64,000 nucleotides of DNA from Calycina herbarum (Eukaryota > Ascomycota > Leotiomycetes > Helotiales > Pezizellaceae): positions 682,001 to 746,000 of the forward strand of contig LLEY01000022.1 in the NCBI GenBank assembly GCA_001414485.1. The letters run 5' to 3'. The translations under genes were made by a program, and so were the position numbers. The notes beneath the pieces were generated by a model. The model saw only the letters and a list, made by a program, of their open reading frames with translations, did not search any database and was not told where the DNA came from. The stretch's first letter is position 1. Each line of letters opens with the position of its first letter. Positions 10,751 through 23,239 of the stretch are shown piece by piece.

Positions 10751-11969
10751 TGTGTTGACAGGATATTCAATCCTCAAGCTAATGATTTGGAAGAGTGGTA
10801 AAGATGTGAGGAGGAAAATAGCCTTCGGCCTTGGGGGACGACCATCATTTTGTATTTTCGACCCCAGAATCGGTAGCTGAGCGGCACGGTTGGAACATCA
10901 TGGGGTGGAGGGGGATTGCGAGGCACTAAACCCAGTATCGTTCCTTTTTGAGACCTAAACTTAGAACACCAATGTCAAAAGAGTAGTAAATGGACCAATC
11001 GTTGCGTGTTTTGGAGTTCAGCTGGGCGACAGTGACACGGGACACAACGTATCAGAAACCAAGAAGAAAGCCACCAAAAACGCCCCAAAAAAGCCTTCTG
11101 AATTTACCACGAGCTTCCATGCCAAGAAAACTCCTCGTACAGAAGTTTTCCGCCTTATTTCGCGGAGAGCTGAGCTGAACGGGAATATCTTTGCGAAACA
11201 TTTTGTGCTGCAAGTGTTGAAGAGGGCATACGAAGGCTTCTTTTCTGGTTTTAATAATTTGAAGCAGATCTGTCAACAACCCGTAACAAAACCTTGACAG
11301 ATTTGATGAGTGTAAATGTGATTCGAGCTCACGTACAAAGTTGATGCGTCGTTCCTAGAACCAATAAGCTGGCTACCTCGTAAATCCTACAAATGGACGA
11401 TCCACCTGGAGTAGGACGATCAGAAGATTGGGGGGGGGGGAAAAAAGAACAGATAACAGAATAGGCAGCTCGCTAACCAAAAATCAAACTATAATAAACA
11501 GAGGAGGAAGGCGTGACTGTAGGTAGCAAGTAGTACCACGAATTTAGATCAGGGGGACAATGGCCCCCCAGAAGCACGTTGAAACCGTAAATAAACGATG
11601 AGTCGAAATACGTTTTTGGCCCCTAAACATAACGCTTCGCTTACTCGGAAGAGTATCCAGTAAGCTATCAAATATAGGGCCAAAAGAAGTTGCGAATAAG
11701 CTGTCAGCCAGCTCTCCTCTCAACTTCTTCCCCAACCCCCCGCCCTTTGTTTTGACTCTCTTGTTGATTACTTGCGATCTAAAGGTACAATATCAGTATC
11801 AGATAAATGACAGCGGGGAGTGATTTTCTCGACCTACAAGGAAAATTGGATTCTTCAGTACTTCTTTGAAGGCATTTGTAAGTCTTACCCTATCCAGCTG
11901 TCGAAGGAAGACACAAGACTTAATAAATTCAATTACATACAACTGGATATTTTTTCTCCATTGACAATC
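10751..11969. other. Intergenic; no gene recognised
   Basis: Spacer between the 5' end of the WW gene and the 3' end of the MFS gene. It contains a G-run at about 11430-11440. Short frames on both strands have no family features. Confidence 0.45.
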
Positions 11970-13713
11970 TCAAGGCTCCCGCTTCGTCAACTCTTCTATC
12001 CCCGTCTTCGTCTCCGTATGCTCAGTACTCATATGTTTCTGCTTCACAAAAGCACTCGCCGCGATCGCCACAGCCGCCAAACACGTATACATAATAAACA
12101 TATTTCTCAAACTCCACGCAAAAGTCTCCTGTACAAGCAACCTCTGCGCCTCATCCTTAATGCTTTTAACAATCTCCACATTCGCAGCTGCTTGCTCACC
12201 AGACAAAGCCTCAAGAATAGATTCGCTCAAACCAGCAGTGACAAGAGTCGAATGTCGTGAATCCATACTATTTTGAAATACCACACCACCGAGAACGAGA
12301 GATAATGATTGTGCTAGGTTGCGGATGACACTCATGGTTGCGGAAGCCGTGGCGGTATCAGCTTGACTGACTGTGTTTTGCATGGCGATTAGGGGGGTTT
12401 GGAATAAGACTGCTACTCCGATGCTGGTGATAATTTCGAATCCGATGATTTCGGCGATGGAGGTATTGATTCCGAAGTTAATGTATAGTCCTGAGCCCAA
12501 TGTCATTGTGATGGCACCAACCCAGATGATCTCTCGATATCGACCAGTTCGATGCATCAAAACTCCAGCTAGGACGTCGACGGCTGCCGCTGTTACCATC
12601 ATAGGTAGGATGAGAATACCACTTCGAGTTGGCGAAGCTTGTTTGACGCTCTGGAAGTACAAAGGGAGGTAGAATTCCGTGCCGATAGAGACCATGCTGT
12701 GTGCAAAAGCAAGAAGGAAAACAGCGTTCTTGGACCAATTGTTGAACATGCTGAGGGGCACCAAGGGGTATTTGGCGAGTCGTTTTTCGCTGAAGATAAA
12801 GAAGGCGATCATCACGAAACTGACGACGAGTAAGCAAATGACCTTCGGACTGTCCCATGGGAAGGTAGTTCCCCCAAAATTAAGTCCTAGAAGGAGTAGA
12901 AGGGTGACGGCTAAGATGGAGAGCGTCCCAAACCAGTCCACTGCCTTGATACCTTCGCTCAAATTCGTTCGAGGATTATGAACATCCAAGGAAATCAATA
13001 AGAGAACGAAAGAGACAGCACAAATTGGGAGATTGATCCAAAAGCACCATCTCCAACTAGCATACTGCGTCAATGCTCCTCCCACCAGTGGTCCAGCGGA
13101 CCCAGCAACAGCCCACACCACACCCATGAAGCCCATGTACAGACCTCGAGTTCTCATACTGAAAAGATCAGAGATGGTTATAGCAACCAAAGACATCAAA
13201 GCACCACCAGCAGTACCCTGCAAAGCACGAGCAGCAATCAACATTCTCATACTGGTACTCAACGCTGCAATCGTGCTACCAACGGCAAAAATAACGACTG
13301 CTGATAAGAGAGCAGGTTTACGACCCCAGATGTCGCTGCATTTCGCCCAAATTGGAGCAACTGAGGCATTTGCTAGCAAGTAGGCGGCTCCGATCCAGAC
13401 GTAGCCAGATGCTGAGTGCAAGTCTCGAGTGATGGTTGGGATTGAGGTTGCTACAATTGTTTGATCGAGAGCTGCTATGAAGAGAACGAGCTTTGGAAAT
13501 TATTAGTCGGAATTCTGATTTTCAAAGAAAGGGAGGACTTACGTAGAGAGGGATTAAGATAGCAAAGGTACGCAGCTTTGTTCGGGGTTTGGGTTCTTCT
13601 TCGAGTGCCTCAAGTGGGATAATTGGCTGCTCATCTTGGGAAGCGGTGGGTGTTTTTGGGAGTCCAGTATCTACCGCGGTAGAATTAAGGACCGTAATAT
13701 TGTCATCGGCCAT
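11970..13713 (-). CDS. MFS drug:H+ antiporter, DHA2 (14-TM) type
   Basis: Model complement(join(11970..13490,13543..13713)), 563 aa; ATG at 13713; 52-nt intron with GTAAGT donor. A cytosolic Thr/Glu/Pro-rich N-terminus is followed by TM1 with LDQTIVATSIPTI, the D1-type motif of the DHA2 subfamily. Motif A then appears as KCSDIWGRKPALL (residues 107-119), after ALQGTAGGALMSL comes GPLVGGALTQYASWRWCFWI (motif C region). Fourteen hydrophobic segments fit the length. The family exports small toxic molecules, antifungals or metabolites at the plasma membrane, and some members move basic amino acids into the vacuole. The substrate cannot be read from the sequence. No biosynthetic genes lie beside it, so there is no sign that it belongs to a metabolite cluster. 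Confidence 0.9.
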
Positions 13714-14467
13714 GTTGAAGCGAGGTACACAATGTCCTGTGAGAGATGGAATGCGAGAGGGGAGAAGAGGGAAAGAAACCCATTATAACGAGCACGGGTC
13801 GGGGCCCTTCAAGGGTTGCGGCACAGCGCTGAAGTTCTGCCAAGATCAGTACGTAGAACCCTACGCCTTGTAATTGACATTTGAACAATTTACCATCAAC
13901 GTTGAGGGAATTAAATAAGTTAATAAATGCCTCACACAATGATTCTTCTATATTTAGACGTGTTATACTTGCTATTCCTGAGCTTCCGAGTAGGGTCATT
14001 CTCACCAATGCCGGAAGCATAACGCATCCAACTCACAAGGCGACAAAATAGGCTGTCAAGCACGGGTCGAGAAAACAGGACTAAAACACGAGAAATTTTA
14101 TGGAGGACAGCTTTTTGTTGCTCCTGCTGAGAAGCAAATCAAAATACAATCTGACGAACAGGATCTAAAAGTGGGAAGAAGTGAATTTCAGCAGCAATGT
14201 ATTTGTAGGACGAGTGAGAGTGCGCGAAGGCTTGGTGTTGTGGCGCTTGCTTCCCTTCCCCCACCAACCCCCCGGCAGTGCTTTTCAAGAATTTATGTAT
14301 ACCTCAAGTCTCCTCGGCAGGGTCGGCCAGGAAAGGAGTAGGTTGGCACTTGCCACCCAACCCAATCCACGAGCGCAAGGTCAAATTTATAAAGAGGCGA
14401 TGCATCCAGTATCAAAACCCATCTATTGTATCAACCCACTTTGTACATACATACATTCCCCACAATC
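13714..14467. other. Intergenic: MFS upstream region and mcd4 3' flank
   Basis: No gene recognised. The CT-rich stretch at about 14480-14580 belongs to the very end of the mcd4 coding region, so the spacer proper is short of features. Confidence 0.4.
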
Positions 14468-17400
14468 CTATATCCCTTTTCCATTCCCATTTTCTCCCAC
14501 CACCCCGTTCTCCCCCTTTTTCTCAGGTAACACTACACTCCCCAATTCCTTCTCCTTCCCCATCTGCACCTCATCACCAACCTCAACCCCACTAATAAAA
14601 AGCTCACTCACCCCCTCAAGACTAGCCACAAAAATACAAAAAAGACTCGCAATACAAAAATGACTAATCGTACTCCCAATCTCCAACCAACTCCCCTCAT
14701 CCCTCACAACCCAGAAAAAGTGAAGCGTGAGGAAATCACTGATCGCCATGACCACCATGAATAACGCCGAAGGAGCGACGCCCAGTCGTTTATTCAAGAT
14801 CCCCAAGTTAGCGGAGATCAAAGCGAATGGTACCATGAGTTTCCAGATAAGTAAGGCGCCTTGGGATAGTGGGTCAAAGACGGGGACGAGTCGGTTGACA
14901 CTGTCGAGACTGAAGGAGGAGAGGGAGGCGACATTTCCGGTGCAGAAGAAGGCTGCTTGGAGGAGGGTGAGGAAGAAGAGGGAGACGCGGGCGTCTGATA
15001 GGGTGAGTGTTCGGAAGGGAGAGGAGACTAGAGATGCAGGTAGCTTGGTGGCACCGTTTGTTTTGGTGGATGGTGTTTTTGGTTTCGTGAAGATGTAAAT
15101 ACTATGTTCCATTCGTACCCAGGTGATCAGGACGGCACAGAATCCAAGGTAGAAGAGGCCCTCGTATGAAATTGTTAGAATGACAAAGGTTGGCGAGAAT
15201 GTGAGAAAGATGATCATTAGTCGATGAAGATAATGATTATTGGGCTGGAGTCGGTGTAGGAAAGGCATAACCAATGACAATACTACGAGGTCGTTAGCAA
15301 ATGTGTTTTGAAATTCCGAGAATGAATACTGTACCAATAACTGCCCAACCAAGTATTTGATTCCCTACTGGAAGCCCTGCTTTTGCCTGCAAAGATGTGG
15401 CAGTAGATCTTGTGACCAGTGTCGTTAAGATAACGAGGCCCACCTAAAACATGTTAATTAACAGATCTACAAACAAAGTTTAATGTCACGTACCTGGATA
15501 CCGATGAGTGTGCGTGACAAGAGATCGTTGGCTGGGGTCACAGAATCGGTTACAAGCTTCGACCTTGCCAGTATTTTATTTTGGAGAATAAGATATACCA
15601 GCCCAATCAATGCCATTAAAACACCACCAGAAGTCCTGAATTGGATGTTAGCATACAAAACTGATATGGAGATGATAAATAGCTTACACAAGATTGATGT
15701 CCTCAACCTTCAATGCTGGCAGTAATGTGAATGTACTCATAACCACACACGAGACGACCCATGTTCCCACGAGAATGAGGTGTTGACCAAGGAATTTTGT
15801 TCCATAAAACGCCGGCCAAAATGCAGCACAGATGAACAAAACCGAAAAGACTTCACGATGCGTATACCCGAACGCCTAGATAATGTTAGCTAGGTTATAA
15901 AAATGGGGATTGCTGTATGTACCAAAGACTCCAAGAAGGCCAAACCGACGAGAAATTTGAAAGCCAATGCAAATCCTGCACCAACACTTGAAATATGACC
16001 AAACAATGCCTTCCTACCTTCGGAAAGGGCATCCCTACGAGCATATACCTCTTCCCAGAAAGCGACTGGGAAAATGGCATAGGCGTAGTATGTCGGAGGT
16101 GATTTTGATATAACAAATGAGGCATATAACACAACCAAGATGGAAGAAAAGAAAACAGTACCCGGCAGGGTTCGAGAGGTCTCTGTTTTTCCGTGAAGCA
16201 CATGCAAGTCAATCACAGTAGTGATGGAAAAGGCAATCCATCCCAGGTATCCGAGAGTGATGAGAGCTCTCAAGAAAAGCCAGTCATATGTTTGAAGATA
16301 ACGCAGACCAGCAAGACCTAACTTGACTAACTCGTCAGTCTCTTTGATTGCCTCTTCATGTCGACCTTCGTTGATGAGAGTCTGGATGCTGGAAATTCGA
16401 TGTTCGACCGAGTGCTCCTTGTCTCCTAGAGAGGAAAAGGCTCGATAACGGATTTCAGTTTGCATTTTCTGCTCCTCTTTAATTCTATACATATCGAGTA
16501 TGCCCTTGGCATTGGCTAAGAATGCCTGGGATTTCGCAGCAACATCACCAGCCAGGAATGGAAGGGGAAGCTCGCCAACCGAGTTAACGGGGAAAGCGAG
16601 TCCAGCCAAATAAGCCATCAAAGCCGCAACATCAGCCTGGGAAACATCGTGTCTCTGGATGTGATCAAGGCCCCAATCTGAAGACAACTCATCATGGCCA
16701 GGCGCAATTTCACCCGCAGTCTTTACTGGCTTTGCGACACCTGAACCCCACGCAATCAATGGAGTCCGCGTATTATCAGGATGGCCATCTCCATGACTTC
16801 CGTAATCACTCATCCCATGGTCGGCTGTGAAGACAAATGCGGTTTTGTCGTCATTGTAAAAATCCTCGATGAGTTTTGTAATCTCCTTCACACCTTGGTC
16901 CACAATCTTGATATTATTGAGGTACTCCTTGGAATATGGCCTGTAACCATGACCATTGGTATCCAGTCCGAGCAAATGGAGAAAGAAAACGACCTTTTCC
17001 TGGCGCAATTCCGCGTCGAGCGTCGCATTCTTTGCTGCTTCCGCAAAAAGAGCCTTGACTTTGTCGAACACCCAAGTATCCAAATGCGACGCTTCTTGAG
17101 AAAAATCCTCGAATTCCGCATTATACGAGTCGGCATATACCCTACCAGGGGTGGCACCAAGCTGGAACATGGGCAGAATATCTGGACTTCCCCAACTCCA
17201 TGTATGTTGACTTCTGTTGAATACACTGTCGAAGTTCACCGGATTCAGTTTCCACCCAGTTGTTACCGCAGATACATCCTCGTAGAGACCTGCTATCAGG
17301 GCAACATGTCCAGGCCTAGATTCGGTAGGAACTCGAGTATGCGACACTCCGAAAGTGCCATGTTCGAGGACGCGCGAGCGCAAGAAGGGCGCGAGAGGTC

Positions 17401-17716
17401 TGGGTTCGAGATCGGCATCGTTTTTGGGATGGGGTTCTGGGAAGGATTGGAAGGCTTTATCTGCTCGCAGACCGTCCCCTGAATGCCAAAAGATGTCAGC
17501 AAAGCTTTATGCGATCGCGGAGTGGGCAGTTCTCGTACCAACGAAGAGGACTAAACGTTTCGCTGGAGCTTCCAAGCCAGCTGGTCGCTCAACCTCGAAT
17601 GCGCGCATGCCGGACACAATGGGACTGACGAAGTAAATATCAAAAATAGAATATATATACACGACATGAAAGGCAATCGCAATGGCTAAAAAGCCAAACC
17701 GACTGACCCGCGCCAT
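14468..17716 (-). CDS. mcd4: GPI ethanolamine phosphate transferase 1 (Mcd4)
   Basis: Model complement(join(14468..15282,15335..15443,15494..15635,15688..15875,15923..17478,17539..17716)), 995 aa; six exons whose phases close exactly. The N-terminal TM anchor (FGFLAIAIAFHVVYIYSIFD) is followed by IYFVSPIV. The alkaline-phosphatase-like lumenal domain then begins with VGDGLRADKAFQ (metal ligand Asp61), and carries RVPTESRPGHVALIAG with the Thr nucleophile, LLGLDTNGHGYRP, and FTADHGMSDYGSHGDGHP. The C-terminal half is strongly hydrophobic, with many TM segments. Mcd4 adds phosphoethanolamine to the first mannose of the GPI precursor in the ER, an essential step for GPI proteins and the cell wall. 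Length and motif order match the fungal family. The C-terminal tail is Gly/Glu/Lys-rich. Confidence 0.96.
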
Positions 17717-18413
17717 TTTGTAGTAATGGGTTCGTCCGGTGGGCGATTGGATCGTGCGCTCGTGAGGGGAAAAAGTTATAGGTACTCGGTAGGCGCAGAT
17801 TCGTGGAGGTTTAAAGGAGTGGCGCGTCCGTAAACAGGACTTGTACGTGTAGAGAACCCGTCTTGTCCAGTTCCAAGCGGGATTTTATTTGGGTGTCGAG
17901 GGGATTTGGAAGCTGGCCATTTGCGGAGATATTTTGAGGCATTGTACCCGGAGGGTTCGCGTCATTTTGCCCAGACATGGGTCGGAGTACCCCAGTTTTT
18001 AACAATTCAGGGGTTCAGGGGCTTCCATCTTTTGGTTAAATGTTCTACTCTATACTAAGACGCCTTATACGAGAATTCTCCGTTATTTATAGCCATCAAC
18101 TGCGAAGGTTTAGGGGAGTCAGGAAATCTATCTTTTCGTTTGCTCGAGTAGGTGACCTCTCTTATGATGTCGGCGTTCTTTGGGGTGAAATTTTCAAAAC
18201 ACTGGAAGCTCAAAACAAATACTAAAGTACTAGTGAAGTATTAACATTGATTGTAAAAGGTTGAAATCGCTCAGTTCCTACAGAATAAAACAACACAATG
18301 CAAATGTGCACCAAACAACCAATTCAAGGTATCCCAAGTCTGTGACTTCCCCCATGCACTCCATCACTCCAAACTCCAAAACAATCATAGGCCTTTTTAC
18401 TATTACTGAACTC
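17717..18413. other. Intergenic: mcd4 upstream region and csm1 3' flank
   Basis: No gene recognised. It holds the 5' flank of mcd4 and the 3' flank of csm1, with short frames only. Confidence 0.45.
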
Positions 18414-20093
18414 TCAAGCAACCTTCTCTGTCAAAGCTTTTACAACACGAGCATAAAACTTTGCTGCCTGTGACCTTGGGAATGATATTTCATCCACCAA
18501 GTAATCTGGAAGTAACTGGATCAACGACTCGTCTCTGCTTGGATCTAATTGGGGAACATAGTTGCATTGCGCGTCATCGTAGCTGTCTGCTGCTTTTTCG
18601 TTTGCCGCATCCAGTTTGAAGTGAAGAGCTGTAAGATGATTAGCAGAGATCGGAAAGGAAATGTACCAATCATGGACTTACTGCCATTCCGTCCCGTTTG
18701 AATGCAATCAAATATATCCTCCTCGGGTTTCCGTGTGACACTCATGATAATCAAACCAGTGAGATCGCCATATAAATCTTCCTTTAACTGAGCAGCTTGG
18801 GCTGTTTGAGCAGCCTCTGCAGTCCCCATCAAGCGAATTCCCCCAGTAGCCTTGACAGCGCTGCCTGGTACTTTGGGTGCAGTTGCGCTCACAACGGAAG
18901 CCGCAACGGTACGATTAGCAGCCAACTTTGTTGACAGAGTCTTGTTTTCCGCAGCAAGAGTCTTCTTGTCGGCCAGTAATTCTTTATTTTCTTTCTTGGC
19001 CTCGGAGAGCGATGCGTTTAACTGAGTTATTTGTGTATTGAGAGCCGCTATATCTGTTGATTGTGCTTCTACCTTTCTCTTGAGAGTTTTGCTTTCTTTT
19101 GCTATGGCGGTTTGTGCTGCGACATCGGCTTTTAGGGAAGAAATGAGGTTGTTGAAGACTAATATTCGTTAGTGAAATAAGGTGTAAATCCTCAAGGGGA
19201 AACCTACCCTTTTCCTTTTCCTCGCTCTGCTTCTTATACCGATCAAAGGTATGGTCTGCCTCCTTCGAAGCAACTTCCTTGAGGTCTTGAAATCTAATGT
19301 GAAGCGCATCGTACTTTTTTGTCATGTCTCCCAGTTTCCGTCGAAGAGAAGGATTGTCCCTTTCCGTATCTGAAGAACTGCCTGCTCTTCTTCGTTTGAC
19401 GGGCGGCTGTCGAGCTCGATCGTCAGATCTTGATCGGGCGGCGTTATTGACAGTTATCGAAACAGTTTCTTCCACTTCATCATCCGCTTCAACATCCACA
19501 TCCATTTCCTGTACTTGGGTTTCCAACATGATTTTCTCTGATGACTCTTCGGGTATTTGTTCTTTCGCAGGTGCCTTCTTTCGACCTGGTCGCGATTTCG
19601 GTTTCGTGTCCTCCACAGAATCTTCCTTCGCGGCCTTTCCTCCTCGTTTCACCGGAGCTTTTTTCGTCGTTGCCTTCAATTTTGGTTGTTTTGCTTCAAC
19701 AACTTTCATCACTGTGTCCTCTATTTCGGTCTGTACCACAACAGCCTCTTCATCCTGGGCGAATTCGTCCACCTCCTCGGTATCGCTAACATGCTGTTGA
19801 TTCGTTTTATCCGCTAATGCTGGCCGTTTCCCAGTTTTCTTTTGCGCCGCTGTAAATGGTTTCGACTTGGTGTTTGGGCGACCACTCGACCGACGTGAAG
19901 GAGCCTTCGCCTTGATAACCTTCATGGGCGCAACTTTCGTGGTTTTCCCTCTTCCCCGTCCTTTCTTTGCGACAGCCGCATTTTCCGTTGCAGAATCTGG
20001 AGTCGGCATCGCGTCGTTCCCAGCAAAGTGGTCGTCTGAGTCTGAGTCTACCAACCCTGACAGTGTCGCGTTTCGTTGTTTTGCTTTCGGCAT
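18414..20093 (-). CDS. csm1: Monopolin/kinetochore protein, Csm1/Pcs1 family
   Basis: Model complement(join(18414..18628,18682..19158,19208..20093)), 525 aa; both introns have GTA donors and CTAAY branch sites. The first 250 residues are disordered and basic, with many Lys-rich and Ala/Pro patches (GRGRGKTTKVAP, PGRKKAPAKEQ) alternating with acidic runs. A long coiled coil follows (about 255-390; RKLGDMTKKYDALHIRF, then repeated Lys/Leu/Ala heptads). The C-terminal globular Csm1 domain ends with LPDYLVDEISFPRSQAAKFY and ARVVKAL, the family signature. In yeasts Csm1/Pcs1 forms the monopolin clamp that crosslinks kinetochores, prevents merotelic attachment and silences rDNA. The long basic N-terminus is typical of filamentous fungi. 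The gene is divergent from msp1. Confidence 0.9.
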
Positions 20094-20519
20094 CGGGAAT
20101 ATGGTATGTTTAATTTTCGGGTACGGGCGGTACGGAAGACGCGTTATTTACGGCGCAAAAGCACAAAAAGTCAATCGAGGTCCCTGGAGATTATCTGTCG
20201 CGGGTGGGCAAGTGTTACCGTCGTGGTGTTGCCGGGATGTCGGGGGGAGTTTTTGAAGCTGGGCTGGGATAACGATTAGATGGAAGGACGCGATCTTTGG
20301 GCGGGGAAGGTTATGTTGTTTTGCTACTTCCCCTTTGAGCTGATTGCGGCCTGCCAAGCTAGGCACCAACTTTGGCACCACGGGCATGCGCCACAATGTG
20401 GCGCTAGCCGCGAATATCGGTTTGCCACGAGCACTTGCGTCTTGACATCTCCCATCCCTCTTCAAGACCTTCTCCCCACCAGCAAATTTATTGCCACTAA
20501 TTTTCAAATCCCCTTCACA
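20094..20519. promoter_or_regulatory. Shared divergent upstream region of csm1 and msp1
   Basis: The two start codons are 426 bp apart and point away from each other, so both promoters must lie here. A CT-rich stretch precedes the msp1 ATG. No individual factor site could be assigned. The spacing suggests, but does not prove, co-regulation. Confidence 0.5.
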
Positions 20520-21963
20520 ATGGGGGAAACACCTGCCAGGAAGTATGGTCTGTTGCAAGATCTCGTACTTCTTGCTGTCTCTGTAAGTTCCTTCTTGGGT
20601 TTCATACATCCGGGCTGTTGAGATCTAAATGCTCTGCTAACACTGGGGATTGCAGTTAGGTTCCATGTGGTACATCGCCCAAAGTATAGTTTCGAGTTTG
20701 CCAACGGGCGCAGGTGATCCTGACAAGGAGCAACACGAACAGGCCCGCATCAAGGCTGCTGCCAACCTGCGGAGATTGGATAGAAGGGCAAACGACTCAG
20801 ACTCCGACTCTGAAGATGATAGACCAGGTGGAAATAGAGACGGAAACAAGAAATCGCGGCCCCGAAAAGAGCATCTAGAACTAGATCAATATGAGAGCCA
20901 AATAGCGCTAGAAGTCGTGGCACCTGAGGATATACCTGTGGGGTTTGATGGTAGGCTTTTGTGTTCACATGTGCAAAAGACCATGCTAATATTTCCCAGA
21001 TATCGGAGGCCTGGAAGATATTATCGAAGAACTGAAGGAATCCGTTATTTACCCTCTCACGATGCCTCATCTTTACTCGCACTCTTCGTCACTTCTCGCC
21101 GCACCTTCTGGTGTACTTCTTTACGGTCCTCCTGGCTGCGGAAAGACCATGTTGGCAAAAGCACTGGCACATGAAAGTGGTGCCTGTTTCATAAATCTGC
21201 ACATCTCGACTTTGACGGAAAAATGGTACGGCGACTCCAACAAACTAGTGAGGGCCGTCTTTTCCCTTGCCCGAAAACTACAGCCAACTATTGTGTTCAT
21301 TGACGAAATTGATGCTGTTCTTGGGCAAAGACGGAGTGGAGAACATGAAGCGAGTGGAATGGTAAAAGCGGAGTAAGAATCAACGAATCTCCTGTCCAGT
21401 AATTGTAGTTAACATTCCTTAGATTTATGACTCTTTGGGATGGACTTACATCCGCCAGCGAAAGTGGTTTGCCCGCTCAAATCATGATCTTGGGTGCAAC
21501 CAACCGAATTCAGGATATTGACGAGGCTATCCTACGAAGAATGCCCAAGAAATTCCCAGTCTCGTTACCCTCGAAACCACAAAGATTACGAATCCTCCAA
21601 CTGCTACTAAAGGACACCAAAATCGAGACGGAAAACTTCGATATGGATTATTTGACGAGAGTTATGGCCGGAATGTCGGGAAGCGATATTAAGGAGAGTT
21701 GTAGAGATGCTGCAATGGCTCCTGTGCGGGAATATATCCGTGAACAACGGCAACGCGGAGTTTCTATGGCTGGGGTGCAGCCCGATGCCGTTCGAGGAAT
21801 ACGGACAGCCGATTTCTTTGGAACCAAAGGGGGCCAAATCATCACCAACAACCACGCAAAAGTGGTAAAGGATTCCAAAAAGCGATCTGCGAAGAAAGCC
21901 ACCTCTAGTGACGAGTACGAGGATGTTGAGGATAACGAGCCTTTGGTTGAGCCTCAGGATTGA
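20520..21963 (+). CDS. msp1: Mitochondrial outer-membrane AAA ATPase Msp1 (ATAD1)
   Basis: Model join(20520..20582,20656..20950,21000..21372,21423..21963), 423 aa; phases close. The N-terminus has a TM anchor ([20 protein letters not shown]) followed by an acidic Ser/Asp linker. The AAA domain starts at [16 protein letters not shown] (residue 120). Walker A is GPPGCGKT (162-169), the pore loop contains [11 protein letters not shown], Walker B is [10 protein letters not shown] (Asp221, Glu222), sensor 1 is ILGATNR, and the arginine-finger region is [14 protein letters not shown], diagnostic for Msp1. Msp1 extracts mislocalised tail-anchored proteins and stalled precursors from the mitochondrial outer membrane and peroxisomes. 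The tail is Lys- then Asp/Glu-rich. It is divergently transcribed from csm1 and is the last gene before the repeat block. Confidence 0.95.
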
Positions 21964-22389
21964 GGGATGACTGGATAGCATGAAATTTTTTGTAGAAATA
22001 TGGGATCGGCGTTCAGAGGGACAAGGTTGGGCATGAGTAACGAGGGACCAGTTGAACAATTGAGCATTCTGGCGATGGAGTTTAGACGGTCTATCAACCA
22101 CAAGATATATCAATTTATGTTACACTTTCCTCCTCATATACTCACTTGATCAAGACTTTTGACTATCCTTGGGTTGCCTTACAATTAACCTCGCTTAACT
22201 TTCTTTGAGATGTGGGCTTGAAAGAGATTTGCTGTGACATCAACGGTCGAATCTGACAGGGCATATTATTATAAAATTCGAGTTAGTCCAGACGAGCTCG
22301 TAATCCGTACCTGATACTGGAGTAATAGGGAAGAGGGTTTCTCCGAAACCGGCCCTAAGTTATACTAATACTAATTAGTATTATATATA
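21964..22389. other. msp1 3' flank, boundary of the repeat block
   Basis: No gene. Composition changes sharply at about 22340. A perfect 16-bp palindrome (AATACTAATTAGTATT, 22367-22382) lies just outside the transposon end. Confidence 0.5.
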
Positions 22390-22440
22390 ACGTGGCATAC
22401 CAGGACCTCGTGATTATCAGGACCTCGTGAATTTTTTCTC
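22390..22440 (+). repeat. Left terminal inverted repeat of the pogo element
   Basis: Begins ACGTGGCATACC directly after a TA and contains AGGACCTCGTGA twice. It is the less mutated of the two ends: C is kept where the right end shows T. Confidence 0.85.
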
Positions 22441-22734
22441 TACCCTACTACCTCTAACTTTAACACGCGTTTTCTTAACAACTACCTAATAGAATCTTAA
22501 ACCTAAGAAGCTCGAATTATCCTAGCTATCGAAGCTATTCGATTATCTAAACAAATAAACCGTAGTAAAGCTACGAAGCTATATAGAGTCTCTTATTCTA
22601 TACTTACTAATAGAATAGCTGGTTAAACTACTCTTAGCGAACGCCGGCTAGTAAATTATAAAATAACTATAATAGAAGAGGAGGTGATTATTCAAAATAT
22701 ACTTAATCTAGATACGAGAGGATTTACGCTCTAG

Positions 22735-23161
22735 TGTAACGAAACTTAAACAAACTAAACAAAGATAACTAAGTCTCGAAGGTTAGTATATAGATAAGAA
22801 GTATAGATACGCTAGATTATTCACTTAGAAGTGAACTCGTTACTTATATTAAAGATATTAAATAAGATAATAAGATTAATAACTAAAGTTAAGCACGAAG
22901 CTCCTATCTAGATAGTAGACATGCTAGTATATATAGAACCTTCGTTCTCCTAAGTAGCTAACTCGCTCGTCGAGCTAGCGATCTAACGAGCTAGTTCGCC
23001 TAGCGATCTAGTAGTCTATTACGTAATTAATATAATAAAATCCTTAGATCGCTTAGCTAACTTAACCGATCTCTATCTACTATAAAAGTATTCCGATAGT
23101 ACTTAACCTATTAGAACGCTGTCTAGTCTTTACTTATTATATATATATATAATTCGTAATA
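22735..23161 (-). repeat. Gypsy A 3' LTR (heavily mutated copy)
   Basis: Begins TGTAAC and ends CGTAATA on the plus strand, 427 bp. Compared with the partner at 29545, almost every CA/TG has become TA, and the CACGTG-containing end is reduced to an AT run (about 23140-23155). Confidence 0.88.
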
Positions 23162-23239
23162 CTATCCCCTTCTTAGCTTAGTATATCCCTACACTTAAGT
23201 ATAACCTAAGAAATATCGTTAGAAGGCTAGTAGCCTTCT

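Noticed and set aside
11970..17716. Secondary-metabolite cluster around the MFS transporter
   Set aside because: No synthase, P450 or pathway regulator lies nearby; neighbours are housekeeping genes, and the Zn2Cys6 factor is 38 kb away.
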